Positions 9,285-19,306 of a stretch of DNA of 64,000 nucleotides are shown here, piece after piece (within the stretch, counting starts at the first letter, position 1; every line of letters begins with the position of its first letter). The stretch spans positions 1,342,501-1,406,500 of the forward strand of contig NC_060204.1 of the NCBI RefSeq assembly GCF_020623625.1. Direction: 5' to 3'. The position numbers and the translations under genes are program-made. Below the pieces are notes generated by a model that saw nothing but the letters and a program-made list of their open reading frames with translations, had not been told where the DNA came from and searched no databases. The stretch comes from Saccharomycodes ludwigii (Eukaryota; Ascomycota; Saccharomycetes; Saccharomycodales; Saccharomycodaceae).

Positions 9285-10127
9285 ATGTTTTCGAGTAGAT
9301 TGTTTTTTCCCTCCCGCCCCACCAAACTGCCATTAAATACCTTGAGAATTAAAAGATCGTATGCGGTTTCAAGAGTAATTAAAACTGGGTCAAATTCCAA
9401 TAACACCAACAATAATAGTGCCAAAAACAACGCCCCTACATCAACTTCCACCATAGATAATAACAAAACCGCTCCTTTTACCTCTGCTACAAATGTAACT
9501 ACTTCCAAAAGTACCGTTTCTGCATTTCCAAATGGGAAGACTTTATACTCAGCACTAAATAGTAAAAGTTTAAATGATTTTAATAACGACTCAATCAATA
9601 CAACCAAGGAAATAGATTGGACAACTTCATTTCTTGGGTTGGGTTCTAAGCCCTTTAATGATAAGGTACAAGAAGCGTTAGCTGAAGCTTTAACTATTTC
9701 AGATATTGAAATTAAACCGGATGGGTTAATTTATTTACCAGAAATTAAATACAGGAGGATTTTAAATAGAGCGTTTGGTGCTGGTGGATGGGGGTTGGTG
9801 CCACGTTCAGAAACTGTTATAACACCTAAGTTAGTTACCAGAGAATATGGCCTAATTTGTCACGGCCAATTGGTCAGTGTAGCAAGAGGCGAGCAAGATT
9901 ATTTTAATGTTGAAGGTATTCCGACTGCGACAGAAGGGTGTAAAAGTAATGCTTTAATGAGATGTTGCAAAGATTTGGGCATTGGTTCTGAATTATGGGA
10001 TCCTGTTTTTATTAAAAATTTCAAGAAGAAAAATTGTGTAGACAAGTTTGTTGAGCATATTACCACTGGAAGAAAAAAGAAAATTTGGCTAAGGAAAGAT
10101 AGAGAAGTTGAGTATCCTTTCAAATAA
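9285..10127 (+). CDS. MGM101: Mitochondrial genome maintenance protein Mgm101
   Basis: A 280-residue protein, about 10 longer than S. cerevisiae Mgm101 (YJR144W). The first 30 or so residues are basic with few acids ([16 protein letters not shown]...), as expected of a mitochondrial presequence. They are followed by a Ser/Thr/Asn-rich linker to about residue 105 and then the conserved Rad52-like core (for example [39 protein letters not shown]). Mgm101 is a nucleoid-associated single-strand annealing protein needed for mtDNA repair and recombination. The Asn/Thr-rich linker is the only part that looks lineage-specific. Synteny (PMT4-MGM101) agrees with the call. Confidence 0.93.
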   Translation: MFSSRLFFPSRPTKLPLNTLRIKRSYAVSRVIKTGSNSNNTNNNSAKNNAPTSTSTIDNNKTAPFTSATNVTTSKSTVSAFPNGKTLYSALNSKSLNDFNNDSINTTKEIDWTTSFLGLGSKPFNDKVQEALAEALTISDIEIKPDGLIYLPEIKYRRILNRAFGAGGWGLVPRSETVITPKLVTREYGLICHGQLVSVARGEQDYFNVEGIPTATEGCKSNALMRCCKDLGIGSELWDPVFIKNFKKKNCVDKFVEHITTGRKKKIWLRKDREVEYPFK

Positions 10128-10542
10128 TGAATATTAGTTTCCCCTCGTCCCTGATTATCAGCAATATATAATTTTTTTCCTCCAAAATTTTTAGAAAATA
10201 GAAATCTATAGGAAAAAAAAAAAAATAAAAAAAAAAAAGGTATCACCTTTAGTTTATTTAAAAATAAAAGGAACAAATATTTAACATAATAAGAAACCGA
10301 CACTACTAAATATCATATGTATTACAACCACATCGTAAAGAAAATATTGATTATATCTGTATATATTATGAATTTTTAAAGGTCAATAGCAATTGATATA
10401 TAGTTTTAAAATGTTATTCATTACAAGCGTTTATATTACTACATTGTCAAACATTTGTATATTAAAGCATAGTTATAGCAAGCAAGTTAGTAATTAAAAA
10501 TTTAATAGTAAACAGAATATATTGATAAAGAATCGTACAAGT
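10128..10542. other. Gene-free spacer MGM101 to tRNA-Val
   Basis: 415 bp of AT-rich DNA with poly(A) tracts. I see no reading frame, repeat or RNA gene of note. Confidence 0.5.
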
Positions 10543-10614
10543 GTTCTAGTGGTGTAGTGGAATCACGTTACCTTCACACGGTAAAGGCCCCGAGTTCGAA
10601 CCTCGGTTGGAACA
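10543..10614 (+). tRNA. tRNA-Val (anticodon CAC), no intron
   Basis: A 72-base cloverleaf. The acceptor strands are GTTCTAG and TTGGAAC, followed by discriminator A. The anticodon arm ACCTTCACACGGT carries CAC in the loop. The T arm CGAGTTCGAACCTCG contains the B box GTTCGAACC, and the D arm holds the A box TGTAGTGG. It is close to S. cerevisiae tRNA-Val(CAC). A T7 tract at about 10639-10647 would end Pol III transcription. Confidence 0.95.
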
Positions 10615-10862
10615 AGTGATAATTACTTATCAGTAATCAATTTTTTTGCTCCTTTTTCCTCCTCAATTTATTTATTTTTTTTATATAAAAACAAAGGGTG
10701 AAAGCGGCATGACTCAGAATTTAGTTGGTTTTTTTTTTTAGTCTTGAGCTTATCATAAGAAAAAAAAAAACATGAAGAATCAAAGAGTATTCTATTAGTC
10801 TTAGCAATTAGAGGAAAGAGGAGGAAAAAAAAAAAAAAAAAAAAAGAGAATTGCATTGATCA

Positions 10863-12641
10863 ATGACTACTGGGAAATTCTTATCATTTTTATTAATAAT
10901 AACAGCTTTATTAAGGGCTACTAACGGGTTACCCGTTCCCTCTAATAACCAATTTTATTATGCATCACAAGGTAACATAAACAGAGACTTGAAAATAGGT
11001 GATTTAAATTTTATACACACTACTGATACACATGGTTGGTTAGGTTCTCATCCAAATGAAATTAATTACAATGCAGATTGGGGCGATTTCATCTCTTTTA
11101 CTGCCAACTTAAAACAGACAATTACAGCCAACAAAACTAGAGATTTTCTTTTAATTGATACTGGCGACAAATATGATGGAAATGGACTAAGCGATGCCTC
11201 CCTTCCACATGGGAAATATTCTACTGCAATTTTTAATAAACAAGATTATGATTTGTTGACGTTGGGAAACCACGAATTATATACAGAGAATAATACTATA
11301 ATGGAATATTATGAAACTGCTAAAAATTCTAAATTTAAAGGTAAATATATTTCTAGCAATGTTGAATTCGTAGACAACAACCTTGATGGGAAATTGGTAC
11401 CATTTGGCGATAAATATGCCTATTTTCAGACAGAAAATCTGAAGAAAAGAATTTTGGCATTTTCCTTTATCTTTGATTTTCAACGAATTAACAGCAGAGC
11501 AAAAGTCACTCCTATTAAGGAAGAAATCACTAAAGAGTGGTTTCAGCAAGTGATCCAGAGGTATGATGAAACACAAGTAGATTTAATTATAGTTTTTGGA
11601 CATTTGCCCATTACAGATGTTGAAAACAGGGAAATTAACTATTTGCATTCTTTCTTAAGGTCTGTGTATCCTAATATCGTGATTCAATATTTTGGCGGAC
11701 ATTCTCATATTAGAGATTTTGTACAATTTGATGCAAAGAGCACAGGTTTGCAAAGCGGAAGATTTTGCGAAACCGTCGGATTTTTATCCATTACAAACAA
11801 CTCAAAAGATGATTCTTTTCCTCAGTTCCATAGAAGATATATTGATTTCAATTTAAGGTCATTCAACTATCATTTATCCAACTTGGGTGGTTTAAATATT
11901 GAAAACTCAAATGGCGCTGAAGTTTCTGAAGAAATCTCAAAAATAAGAAAGAAACTAAATTTGGACGAGGTTTACGGCTATATTCCACAGAACTATTATA
12001 TGTATTATGAACCACTAACTTCCAAAAAAAATATTTACAATTTACTAATCAATAAGATATTGCCAACACTTGAGGTAAAGCACCCTACTATTCCACGTTA
12101 CATTATGATAAACACTGGTGCTATCAGATATGACCTATATAAGGGGGTTTTCACTAAAGATACACAATATATTGTATCACCATTTGGGAACGAATGGAAT
12201 TATATTAAATTGCCCTCAAAACTAGCATCTAAAATTTCCGACAAAATCAACAAAGGCCCTGTAGTGTTGAATATTCCTGAAGCACATATTTTCGACATCT
12301 CAGATGACGGTAAGTGCCCGTTTAGACATAAAAAGGGCCTGGTCAAAGGTTATACCACATACGATAGTTACGGTTGTAAAGGCGATGACACCATACATAA
12401 TAGCTTAGGTTATTATGAGGTACCAAATGTTATTCAATATACTGATGATACTACTAATGATGATACATTAGTTGATTTTATATTTTACAGTTTTTTAAAG
12501 CCAAATATTTTATCAGCAATAAATAATATCAATAAAGACATGAAAGTAACGAGTCATTTTTTTACAGATGATGACTGTTTTTACTATGGGGGGTTGAGTA
12601 CTCAAGATTTGTTAAGACGTTATTTTGAGCAGTTTTTATAA
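10863..12641 (+). CDS. YHR202W: Secreted/vacuolar calcineurin-like phosphoesterase (5'-nucleotidase family, YHR202W ortholog)
   Basis: A 592-residue protein with a clear signal peptide (MTTGKFLSFLLIITALLRATNG). It has the metallophosphatase motifs in order: HTTDTHGW near residue 52, DTGDKYDGNG near 98, GNHELY near 134, GHLPITD near 240 and GGHSHIRD near 278. The C-terminal half has the 5'-nucleotidase C-like region. S. cerevisiae YHR202W has similar length and lies beside RPS4B, as here. The substrate of this yeast family is not well defined, so only metal-dependent phosphoester hydrolysis in the secretory pathway or vacuole can be claimed. An A-tract of about 22 bases ends some 14 bp before the ATG. 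Confidence 0.88.
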   Translation: MTTGKFLSFLLIITALLRATNGLPVPSNNQFYYASQGNINRDLKIGDLNFIHTTDTHGWLGSHPNEINYNADWGDFISFTANLKQTITANKTRDFLLIDTGDKYDGNGLSDASLPHGKYSTAIFNKQDYDLLTLGNHELYTENNTIMEYYETAKNSKFKGKYISSNVEFVDNNLDGKLVPFGDKYAYFQTENLKKRILAFSFIFDFQRINSRAKVTPIKEEITKEWFQQVIQRYDETQVDLIIVFGHLPITDVENREINYLHSFLRSVYPNIVIQYFGGHSHIRDFVQFDAKSTGLQSGRFCETVGFLSITNNSKDDSFPQFHRRYIDFNLRSFNYHLSNLGGLNIENSNGAEVSEEISKIRKKLNLDEVYGYIPQNYYMYYEPLTSKKNIYNLLINKILPTLEVKHPTIPRYIMINTGAIRYDLYKGVFTKDTQYIVSPFGNEWNYIKLPSKLASKISDKINKGPVVLNIPEAHIFDISDDGKCPFRHKKGLVKGYTTYDSYGCKGDDTIHNSLGYYEVPNVIQYTDDTTNDDTLVDFIFYSFLKPNILSAINNINKDMKVTSHFFTDDDCFYYGGLSTQDLLRRYFEQFL

Positions 12642-13108
12642 AAAAATTAAAGAAAAAGAAAACAAATGATTGGAAGAGCTCAAACTATATGTAAGCCACA
12701 TATACATTCATACTATATGAAGAAAAAGTTATTTACAACCGAACTATTTCTTTTCCACAAATTTTGTATACGCACCACAAATTTACCCGTATTATAGCTA
12801 TAGCACTGTGTAACAAAGAGAAAAAATTATCTGCCAACTGCAAAAGAGACTAAATAACTTGTGCATAGCTGCCATTTAATTAATTTATTTTTATTTCTAA
12901 ATATATAAAAGTTATACAAAATAGAAATGCCAAAAACGGGGGGAAAAAAAAAAGAAAAAAAAAACAAACTACACACAATAAAAGTAATAGTATACTATTA
13001 GCGAAAAGACATACCTGGAGAATAGAGATTAACTTTCCTTGCTACATATATATCAACAAAAATTAAATAAAAAAATTAAATACTTTTTTTTTAATAAAAT
13101 GAAGCAAT
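12642..13108. other. Convergent spacer YHR202W ortholog / RPS4
   Basis: 467 bp of AT-rich sequence between two 3' ends, with A-tracts around 12945-12965. No gene or structured RNA is recognisable. Confidence 0.5.
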
Positions 13109-14536
13109 TTATAAACCCTGTTGAGCTCTTCTTCTGTCACGTTCTTCAGCAATGGATAACTTAATACCTTTACCCTTTGGCAAAGAAATGTATGGCTTAC
13201 CTGGTTCACCAATAACGAAGACATTACCCAATCTGGTAACAAAGGTGTTGTCTAAAGAATCCTTGATGTGAACAATATCGAAACCACCTTCATGTCTTTC
13301 TCTGTGAACAATGGTACCAACACGACCCAAGTTATGACCACCAGTAACGTAAACTAACTTACCAGTGTCAAATTTGATAAAATCAGTGATTTTACCAGAA
13401 GCAAGATCAACAACAACAGTGTCGTTAACTTTGATGCTTGGATCTGGGTATCTGATAGTTCTACCATCGTGGGTAACAACGTATGGAACACCCTTCTTAC
13501 CCAATTGAACCTTCTTGACCTTGGCCAACTTGTAAGCGGCTTCTTCATCGGTAATACGGTGGACAGCAAATCTACCCTTAACGTCATAGACCAATCTGAA
13601 GTTTTCGTTGGTGGCTTCCAAAGTGATGACATCCATAAAACCAGCTGGGAAAGTAGTGTCAGTTCTAACCTTACCATCAACTTTAACTTGACGTTGCATC
13701 AAGATAGCCTTAACTTCACGACCGTTCAAAGCATACTTTAATCTGTTTCTTAAGAAGACAATCAATGGTAAAGATTCACTCAATTTGTGTGGACCTTGAG
13801 ATGGTCTTGGAGCGTAACAACCAGACAATTTGTCCAACATCCAATGATGTGGAGCTGCTAATCTTTTTAGATGCTTCTTTCTGCAAAAAAAAATTATATT
13901 TTAATAATGACATATATTATTAAAAATATTCGGATGTTAGTAAAAAAAAAAATTCAATAAAAAACCACAAAACAAACGAAAAAGATAAACAGTAAATAAA
14001 AGCAATAGATCCATAACTAATAAACTTCATCATTATTAGATACAAGTTGTTTCCAACGATGTGGCTCATGTAATTTTTTTTGTAAACCAGAACTATTTAA
14101 TACGCACAACCACAAATAATTTTTCTCCATAATACTTTATACATAACACAATTGCTCCGAAAAAAAAAAACAAAAGAAATGGTATATATCCTATTGTGAC
14201 TAATTTTTCAACCTGAAATACATTTTGCACTACTTTAACAAAACGGTATTCGTCAAAAAAAAAAAAATATTATGACTTTTTCAATATAATATAAAAACCC
14301 CAGTTCACTAACGCTAATAATAAATAAAAATTTAAAATTTCCTTTTTCTATCAACTAAATTCTTCAGTTATATAATACAGGTCTATACCCACCAATATCG
14401 TAAGAACTATGGAGTTCATATATCCTAAAACTGTTTTTCTATTTACTCATGATTTGTTTATCTTTTCAGTTCATTAAAATAAATTTAATATATTCCTAGC
14501 ACAAAAATATAATTGAACATACGGTCCTCTAGCCAT
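13109..14536 (-). CDS. RPS4: 40S ribosomal protein eS4 (two exons)
   Basis: Exon 1 is 14523-14536, encoding Met-Ala-Arg-Gly and two bases of Pro. Exon 2 is 13109-13880. The spliced product is 261 residues, exactly the length of S. cerevisiae Rps4, and almost identical to it (S4 RNA-binding region, central domain, KOW motif near [14 protein letters not shown]). The intron (13881-14522, 642 nt) has donor GTATGT, branch site TACTAAC (13936-13942 on the minus strand) and acceptor CAG. Its position after the fifth codon is the same as in S. cerevisiae RPS4A/B. The long open frame alone starts at Met19 and misses exon 1. In S. cerevisiae this gene is duplicated (YJR145C, YHR203C); here there is one copy at the merged locus. 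Confidence 0.96.
13881..14522 (-). other. RPS4 intron
   Basis: 642 nt with canonical yeast splice signals: GTATGT at the 5' site (adjacent to 14522), TACTAAC at 13936-13942 and CAG at 13881-13883. The branch site lies about 55 nt from the acceptor. I see no clear C/D or H/ACA snoRNA in it, but a covariance search was not possible. Confidence 0.92.
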
Positions 14537-15646
14537 TTTTCCTTATAGATGATTCGTGGTTTTTCTTTTTTTTTTTTCCTTTTTCTTTAAGAAGAAATAA
14601 ACTTTATGTTTAAAAGAAAATGTAAGAAATGTATCCTGAGAGGAGAAAGATTAGGAAAAAATAAAAGAAAAAAGGAATATATAGAGTGAATATATGGGTG
14701 AAAAATTAAAAAAAAAAAATTGTAGTCACATAGCCAAAAAGAAAAAAAAAGTATATATATTATCAAAGAATGGTAGAAAAGAAAAGGAAAAAAAAAAAAA
14801 AAAAAAAAAAAACTAAAAGCGGAAAACGTTATTGCTTTTTTATTACTTTTGTAATTATTTTTTTTTTGTTTCTGTAAAACTTCTGCCTAGCCTTTCTGGG
14901 CGAATACGGAAAAAAAAAAAGAGGCGACTAAATAATACTTAACTGGCGCAAAGGCTGTTGGGAAAATTATTATTTTTGCCAAAAATACAAATTACGATAT
15001 TTCAGTAAAGTTTTGTTTCCTCCTTTTTCTTATTTTAATTATTTAGACGGAAGTTTAAAGCAGCAATATTTATTCACGGTATATAAGTTGAGCTAAGTCT
15101 AATTAAAGAAAAATATTCCGTCAACTTAGTAGTTTTATTTGTCTAATTAACACTATTGCAGGTAAGGCATATTAATATACAAAAATTCTTCCAAATTTTT
15201 ATCTTTTTTTATTTATTTTTTTTCTTTTTTACAAAATGGTAAAAAATTACAAAAGGTACAGATTGGGAAAATCAGCTTGTCATAAAAAGACACGATACAA
15301 TTGTAATACAAGACCTTAATTAGGGCTAACAAAATTAATAGTTGGAATAAAAAAAAAAAAAAAAAAATTTAAGCGATATATGATTTATTGAATACCGGAT
15401 ATAATATAATTCATATTAGTTGATGTTATTTTATTCCTCTCTGCCACTTTAATTAAAATGTGTAAAACTGGAATATACTGTCTAAAAAAAAAAGGAAAAA
15501 TTACAAGTAAAGTAGTGATAACAACAAAAAAAAATAGAATTAACTTATAAAATTTATTATTTATTTGTTTATTCATTTGCTTTCTTTTTTTTTTTTTTTT
15601 TCATTCCTTTTTTGTCGTTAATACACCATATTTTCTTTCTATTTCA
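14537..15646. promoter_or_regulatory. Divergent promoter region RPS4 / HTM1
   Basis: 1,110 bp without a credible gene. It is rich in poly(A/T), with a GC-richer patch at 14880-14970. An AGCCCTAA match (a Tbf1-like motif, minus strand) lies in ttagggct at about 15314-15322. Tbf1-type sites drive ribosomal-protein genes in some yeasts, but this one is about 780 bp from the RPS4 start and so is weak evidence. Confidence 0.35.
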
Positions 15647-18337
15647 ATGAAACTGCTGCGTTGCATTATATTGTTTTTCTTATCGACAATTTTGAATAAA
15701 CTTTCCATTTTGCCTATCCAACGTGTACACTGTTTAGGAGACAAAGATTATAAAAATGATATAAGTAGATATTTAAACCGAGGGTTTAGTAGAATCGAAT
15801 TGGATCATTATCTGTCTGAAACAGCACAGTTATTCGAATGGTCTTTTGATCAGTATATGAAGTATGGGTACCCATTCGATGAAGTTTTGCCAATGAGTTG
15901 CAAACCCAAGACAAGGAATTACAAGGATGCTAGTGATACCGTGACGAATGACGTATTGGGAAATTTTTCAATAACATTAATTGATTCACTAACCACTTTT
16001 GCAGTTATGGGTAATCGAGAAGGCTTCCATAAGTATGTTGACTTAGTTGATGAAGTAGTACCGATTGATTTTTCTGAAGTTGACAGTACCATTCAAGCAT
16101 TTGAAATTACCATTAGAGTTATCGGTGCGTTTCTTAGTGCTCATTTGTACGCCACAGACCCTAGTAAGAAAGTTTTTTATCCGAGTTATAACGGGCATTT
16201 ATTAACCAGAGCTAAAAACTTAGCAGATAGAATATTGCCAATATATTTAACACCGTCCAACTTACCATTGCCCAGGATTAATTTAAAAAGTGGTGTACAA
16301 AAATTGAGTTTAGAATCACCAGAATTACTAATAGAAAACAATCCTGTTGCAATGGCATGCCCTATGTTTGAATTTACTTTATTATCTTATTTAACATTAG
16401 ATTCGAAATATGAGTTAATAACGAGATATGCCTTTAATAAGACGTGGGAATTAAGAACCAGAGTGAATCTATTAGCATCTTCATTTGATCCAGTTAGCAT
16501 GTCCATGAACCTACCATACACAGGGATTGGTGCATCGATTGATTCCTTTTACGAATATGCTTTGAAAGGCTCAATTCTATTTGATGACGACCATCTATAT
16601 CAAGTTTGGAAAGACAGTTTTAACGGGTTACAAAATTATTCTGAATATTTGTGGTGGTACAATAACATCAATGTTATCAATGGAGGTGCCTCTTATATTT
16701 CATGGATCGATTCCCTAAGTGCATTTTTCCCCGGATTATTAGTTTTAGATGGTCAAATAGATAATGCTGTATTGAAAAATTTGTTTTTCACTAAATTATG
16801 GAATTATTATGGAAGTATTCCTGAAAGATGGGTTTCCGAGCACAGGAATTATTATTATTATTATCAAGATGACGATGATGGAGTTAGTAATGCAACAAAA
16901 AAAAAACAACGGGGCTTAACCATAAACGATACAATTGCATTAGAATGGTATCCTTTGAGGCCAGAATTAGTGGAAAGTACCTATTTTCTTTACAGAGCCA
17001 CAAAGGATCCAATATACCTGAACATAGGTGTAGAAATATTAGAGAGTTTGAAAACCAGATTCAAGTGTGAATGTGGCTTATGCGGTTTGCAAGATATAGT
17101 CACTGGAGAGAGACAAGATAGAATGGAAAGTTTTGTTTTAGGTGAAACATTAAAATATCTATTTTTACTATTTGATGAAAATAATGAAATACATACCAAT
17201 TGTAAGAATAATAATATCCTATTTAGTACAGAGGCGCATCCATTTTGGTTGGACAGTAAAGTTAAGAAGAATTATGAAAAAAAAAAATATTTGGATTCTT
17301 CTGGAATATATAAATCTTTATGTAATAAAATAATAAAAGAAAGAGCAGGATTAGACAAGGCATCTTCTACTTTTGTTAAGGGTAGAAAGGAATCGGTTCT
17401 GGAAAGAATATCGAGTAAACTAAGATTTAATAAGGTGGATAGAAAGGATGATGATATCTCTGTTTTAACAGAAGCAAACGGTAACAGTGAAGGAAATGGT
17501 ACTGAATCTTCTTCAATTCAAGATTCCAACTCATATGGATCGTGTGAAGTATACCATGGCAATGGAGACATGAGTCTTTTGAGTTCTGATTTGTTGAACA
17601 ATAATAGTATAATGTTTGAGGTAGATCGAAAGTATTCTAGTGTTATGATTTCACCTGATTACTGGCATAATGAACCGATGGAGTTGAACAAAAATTTTTA
17701 CTGGAAGCATATTAACCGTGAGGGTGCCCAATGTTTTAAATATTATGAACCGTTGGATAGCATAATGGAAACTGTTTTAGGTAGATATAGACAATACTCT
17801 TTTGATAATAAAATATCAGATGAATTGTACAGGTCTATAATTGGTTCTAAAGTTTCCTTGGTGCCATATAAGGATATAAGCATTGAGGATTACCCAAGAT
17901 ATATTAAGTATCTAAACGGTAGTGATACATGCCTAAAAAATGGTGGCAGTAACATTATTGGTGATGGTGTGTTGACTTTAGTTAAATTGGTAAAAATTGA
18001 TGACACTTATTATTACACAAATAATAGGAATAAGACACAAATTGATTTAGAGGAGGATGTACCGATAATCCGGATTGTAGAGGAAGATATGATGAAAAAG
18101 GAATCTACATTTAAGGATTACATCCATTATTATTATTATAAGGATTTATTTTTCAACAACATAATGAAAAATAATCTTTTGCTGATGGGACCATCGAAGC
18201 GTAATGATGGTGAACGACAAAAGTTTGATATATATGATCGGAATATAAGAGAATTGCAAGAAATATTCAGTAAAAATAATAATAATCAAATGATAATAGA
18301 ATGCAAGTTTATTGTTACTAATGTTGAGTTTGTCTGA
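15647..18337 (+). CDS. HTM1: ER alpha-1,2-mannosidase of glycoprotein degradation (EDEM family, Htm1/Mnl1)
   Basis: An 896-residue protein, about 100 longer than S. cerevisiae Htm1 (YHR204W). The N-terminus is hydrophobic (KLLRCIILFFLSTILNKL) and works as a signal peptide or anchor. The GH47 domain spans about residues 50-565 with motifs shared with Htm1: YPFDEVLPMSC, IDSLTTFAVM, TIQAFEITIRVIG, TGIGASIDSFYEYALKG, LEWYPLRPE, STYFLYRATKDP and the C-terminal STEAHPFW. Htm1 with Pdi1 trims Man8 to expose an alpha-1,6 mannose that marks misfolded glycoproteins for ERAD. The C-terminal extension (570-896) is low in recognisable motifs and carries several NxS/T sequons. A Tyr-run followed by an Asp-run (about residues 404-415) is a small insertion in the catalytic domain. 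The gene is in its conserved place between RPS4 and SCH9. Confidence 0.92.
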   Translation: MKLLRCIILFFLSTILNKLSILPIQRVHCLGDKDYKNDISRYLNRGFSRIELDHYLSETAQLFEWSFDQYMKYGYPFDEVLPMSCKPKTRNYKDASDTVTNDVLGNFSITLIDSLTTFAVMGNREGFHKYVDLVDEVVPIDFSEVDSTIQAFEITIRVIGAFLSAHLYATDPSKKVFYPSYNGHLLTRAKNLADRILPIYLTPSNLPLPRINLKSGVQKLSLESPELLIENNPVAMACPMFEFTLLSYLTLDSKYELITRYAFNKTWELRTRVNLLASSFDPVSMSMNLPYTGIGASIDSFYEYALKGSILFDDDHLYQVWKDSFNGLQNYSEYLWWYNNINVINGGASYISWIDSLSAFFPGLLVLDGQIDNAVLKNLFFTKLWNYYGSIPERWVSEHRNYYYYYQDDDDGVSNATKKKQRGLTINDTIALEWYPLRPELVESTYFLYRATKDPIYLNIGVEILESLKTRFKCECGLCGLQDIVTGERQDRMESFVLGETLKYLFLLFDENNEIHTNCKNNNILFSTEAHPFWLDSKVKKNYEKKKYLDSSGIYKSLCNKIIKERAGLDKASSTFVKGRKESVLERISSKLRFNKVDRKDDDISVLTEANGNSEGNGTESSSIQDSNSYGSCEVYHGNGDMSLLSSDLLNNNSIMFEVDRKYSSVMISPDYWHNEPMELNKNFYWKHINREGAQCFKYYEPLDSIMETVLGRYRQYSFDNKISDELYRSIIGSKVSLVPYKDISIEDYPRYIKYLNGSDTCLKNGGSNIIGDGVLTLVKLVKIDDTYYYTNNRNKTQIDLEEDVPIIRIVEEDMMKKESTFKDYIHYYYYKDLFFNNIMKNNLLLMGPSKRNDGERQKFDIYDRNIRELQEIFSKNNNNQMIIECKFIVTNVEFV

Positions 18338-18917
18338 TGATATGGTTTTCGGACATGTGGATTACTCGGTATTGATAAGAGCATATATTTTTTTTTTTTT
18401 TTGGCATGGTTGATAGGAAAATTTTGCTGTTTGATATGGGATCGTACGTCGTTTTATAAGTAATATTGGCTATGATGCAGTATGGAGGTGTGGGTGTTAT
18501 CAGGTACCAAATTATTATTATTATTTTATCTTGGGAATAAAATTATTAACTGTAAAGATTAATTTATTTGTACCGTGTGGTGCTGTGCATGAAAATACAG
18601 TACAGTCAACAAAAATGCATAACAAATAAAAAATCTGTTTAAATCAACAGAAAAAATAGAAAAAAAAACAAAATAAAATTAAAAAAAAAAAAGTGGAATA
18701 TCACGCTTTTCATTTTTTAATTTATTTTTTATATATAAACGTACAACTATTTACTTGTTTTTTTTGGTTTTTTTTTTTTTTTTTTTTTTTTGGTTTCTAT
18801 TTTATCTTTCCTGTTTTTACTTTTACTTATATTTTCTATACGCACAGATCGGCATAGAGTGATCTTTACAGTGTTTTTTTTTTTATTGAATAAGAAAATT
18901 TAAAAAAAAAAATAATT

Positions 18918-18951
<34 letters not shown>

Positions 18952-19306
18952 TATTGTATTTGCATTTATCTACACGATAGATTCATAACTAGCTAGGCCA
19001 ATAGGAAATTATCGGCGTGTAACTTTATTATTGCTTTTTTTTTTTTCCCCTTTCTTTTTTCTTTGTTTGCCATCAAGGAATTATTAGTGTTTTATTTTAA
19101 TTTTAATTTTTTTTTTTTATTTTCCCCCTAAAGTGTTTGATGAACTAAGGTGGAACGAATCTACGCACCCATTCATATATATATATATATATATATATTT
19201 ATTTATTTATTTATATATATCATACAACCATATACAAAGATATTAGATATTAAACAAAACAAAACAAAAAAAACACTATAAATAAGTAACTTAATAGTTG
19301 CCCAGT
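18338..19306. promoter_or_regulatory. SCH9 upstream region
   Basis: 969 bp, extremely AT-rich: T-tracts at about 18765-18790, (AT)n runs at about 18918-18952 and 19175-19200, and a short (TTTA)n at about 19198-19213. A C/A-rich leader precedes the ATG. No gene is seen. Confidence 0.4.

Noticed and set aside
9254-9607. Antisense frame over MGM101 and similar antisense frames over PMT4, SKN7, SET5 and the ABC gene
   Set aside because: The opposite strand codes for clearly recognised proteins. The antisense frames have no independent support.
19298-19306. Upstream extensions of SCH9 (19298), SKN7 (22760) and the flocculin (49507)
   Set aside because: These begin at TTG. The first ATG codons give starts that match the homologs or place a signal peptide at the N-terminus.
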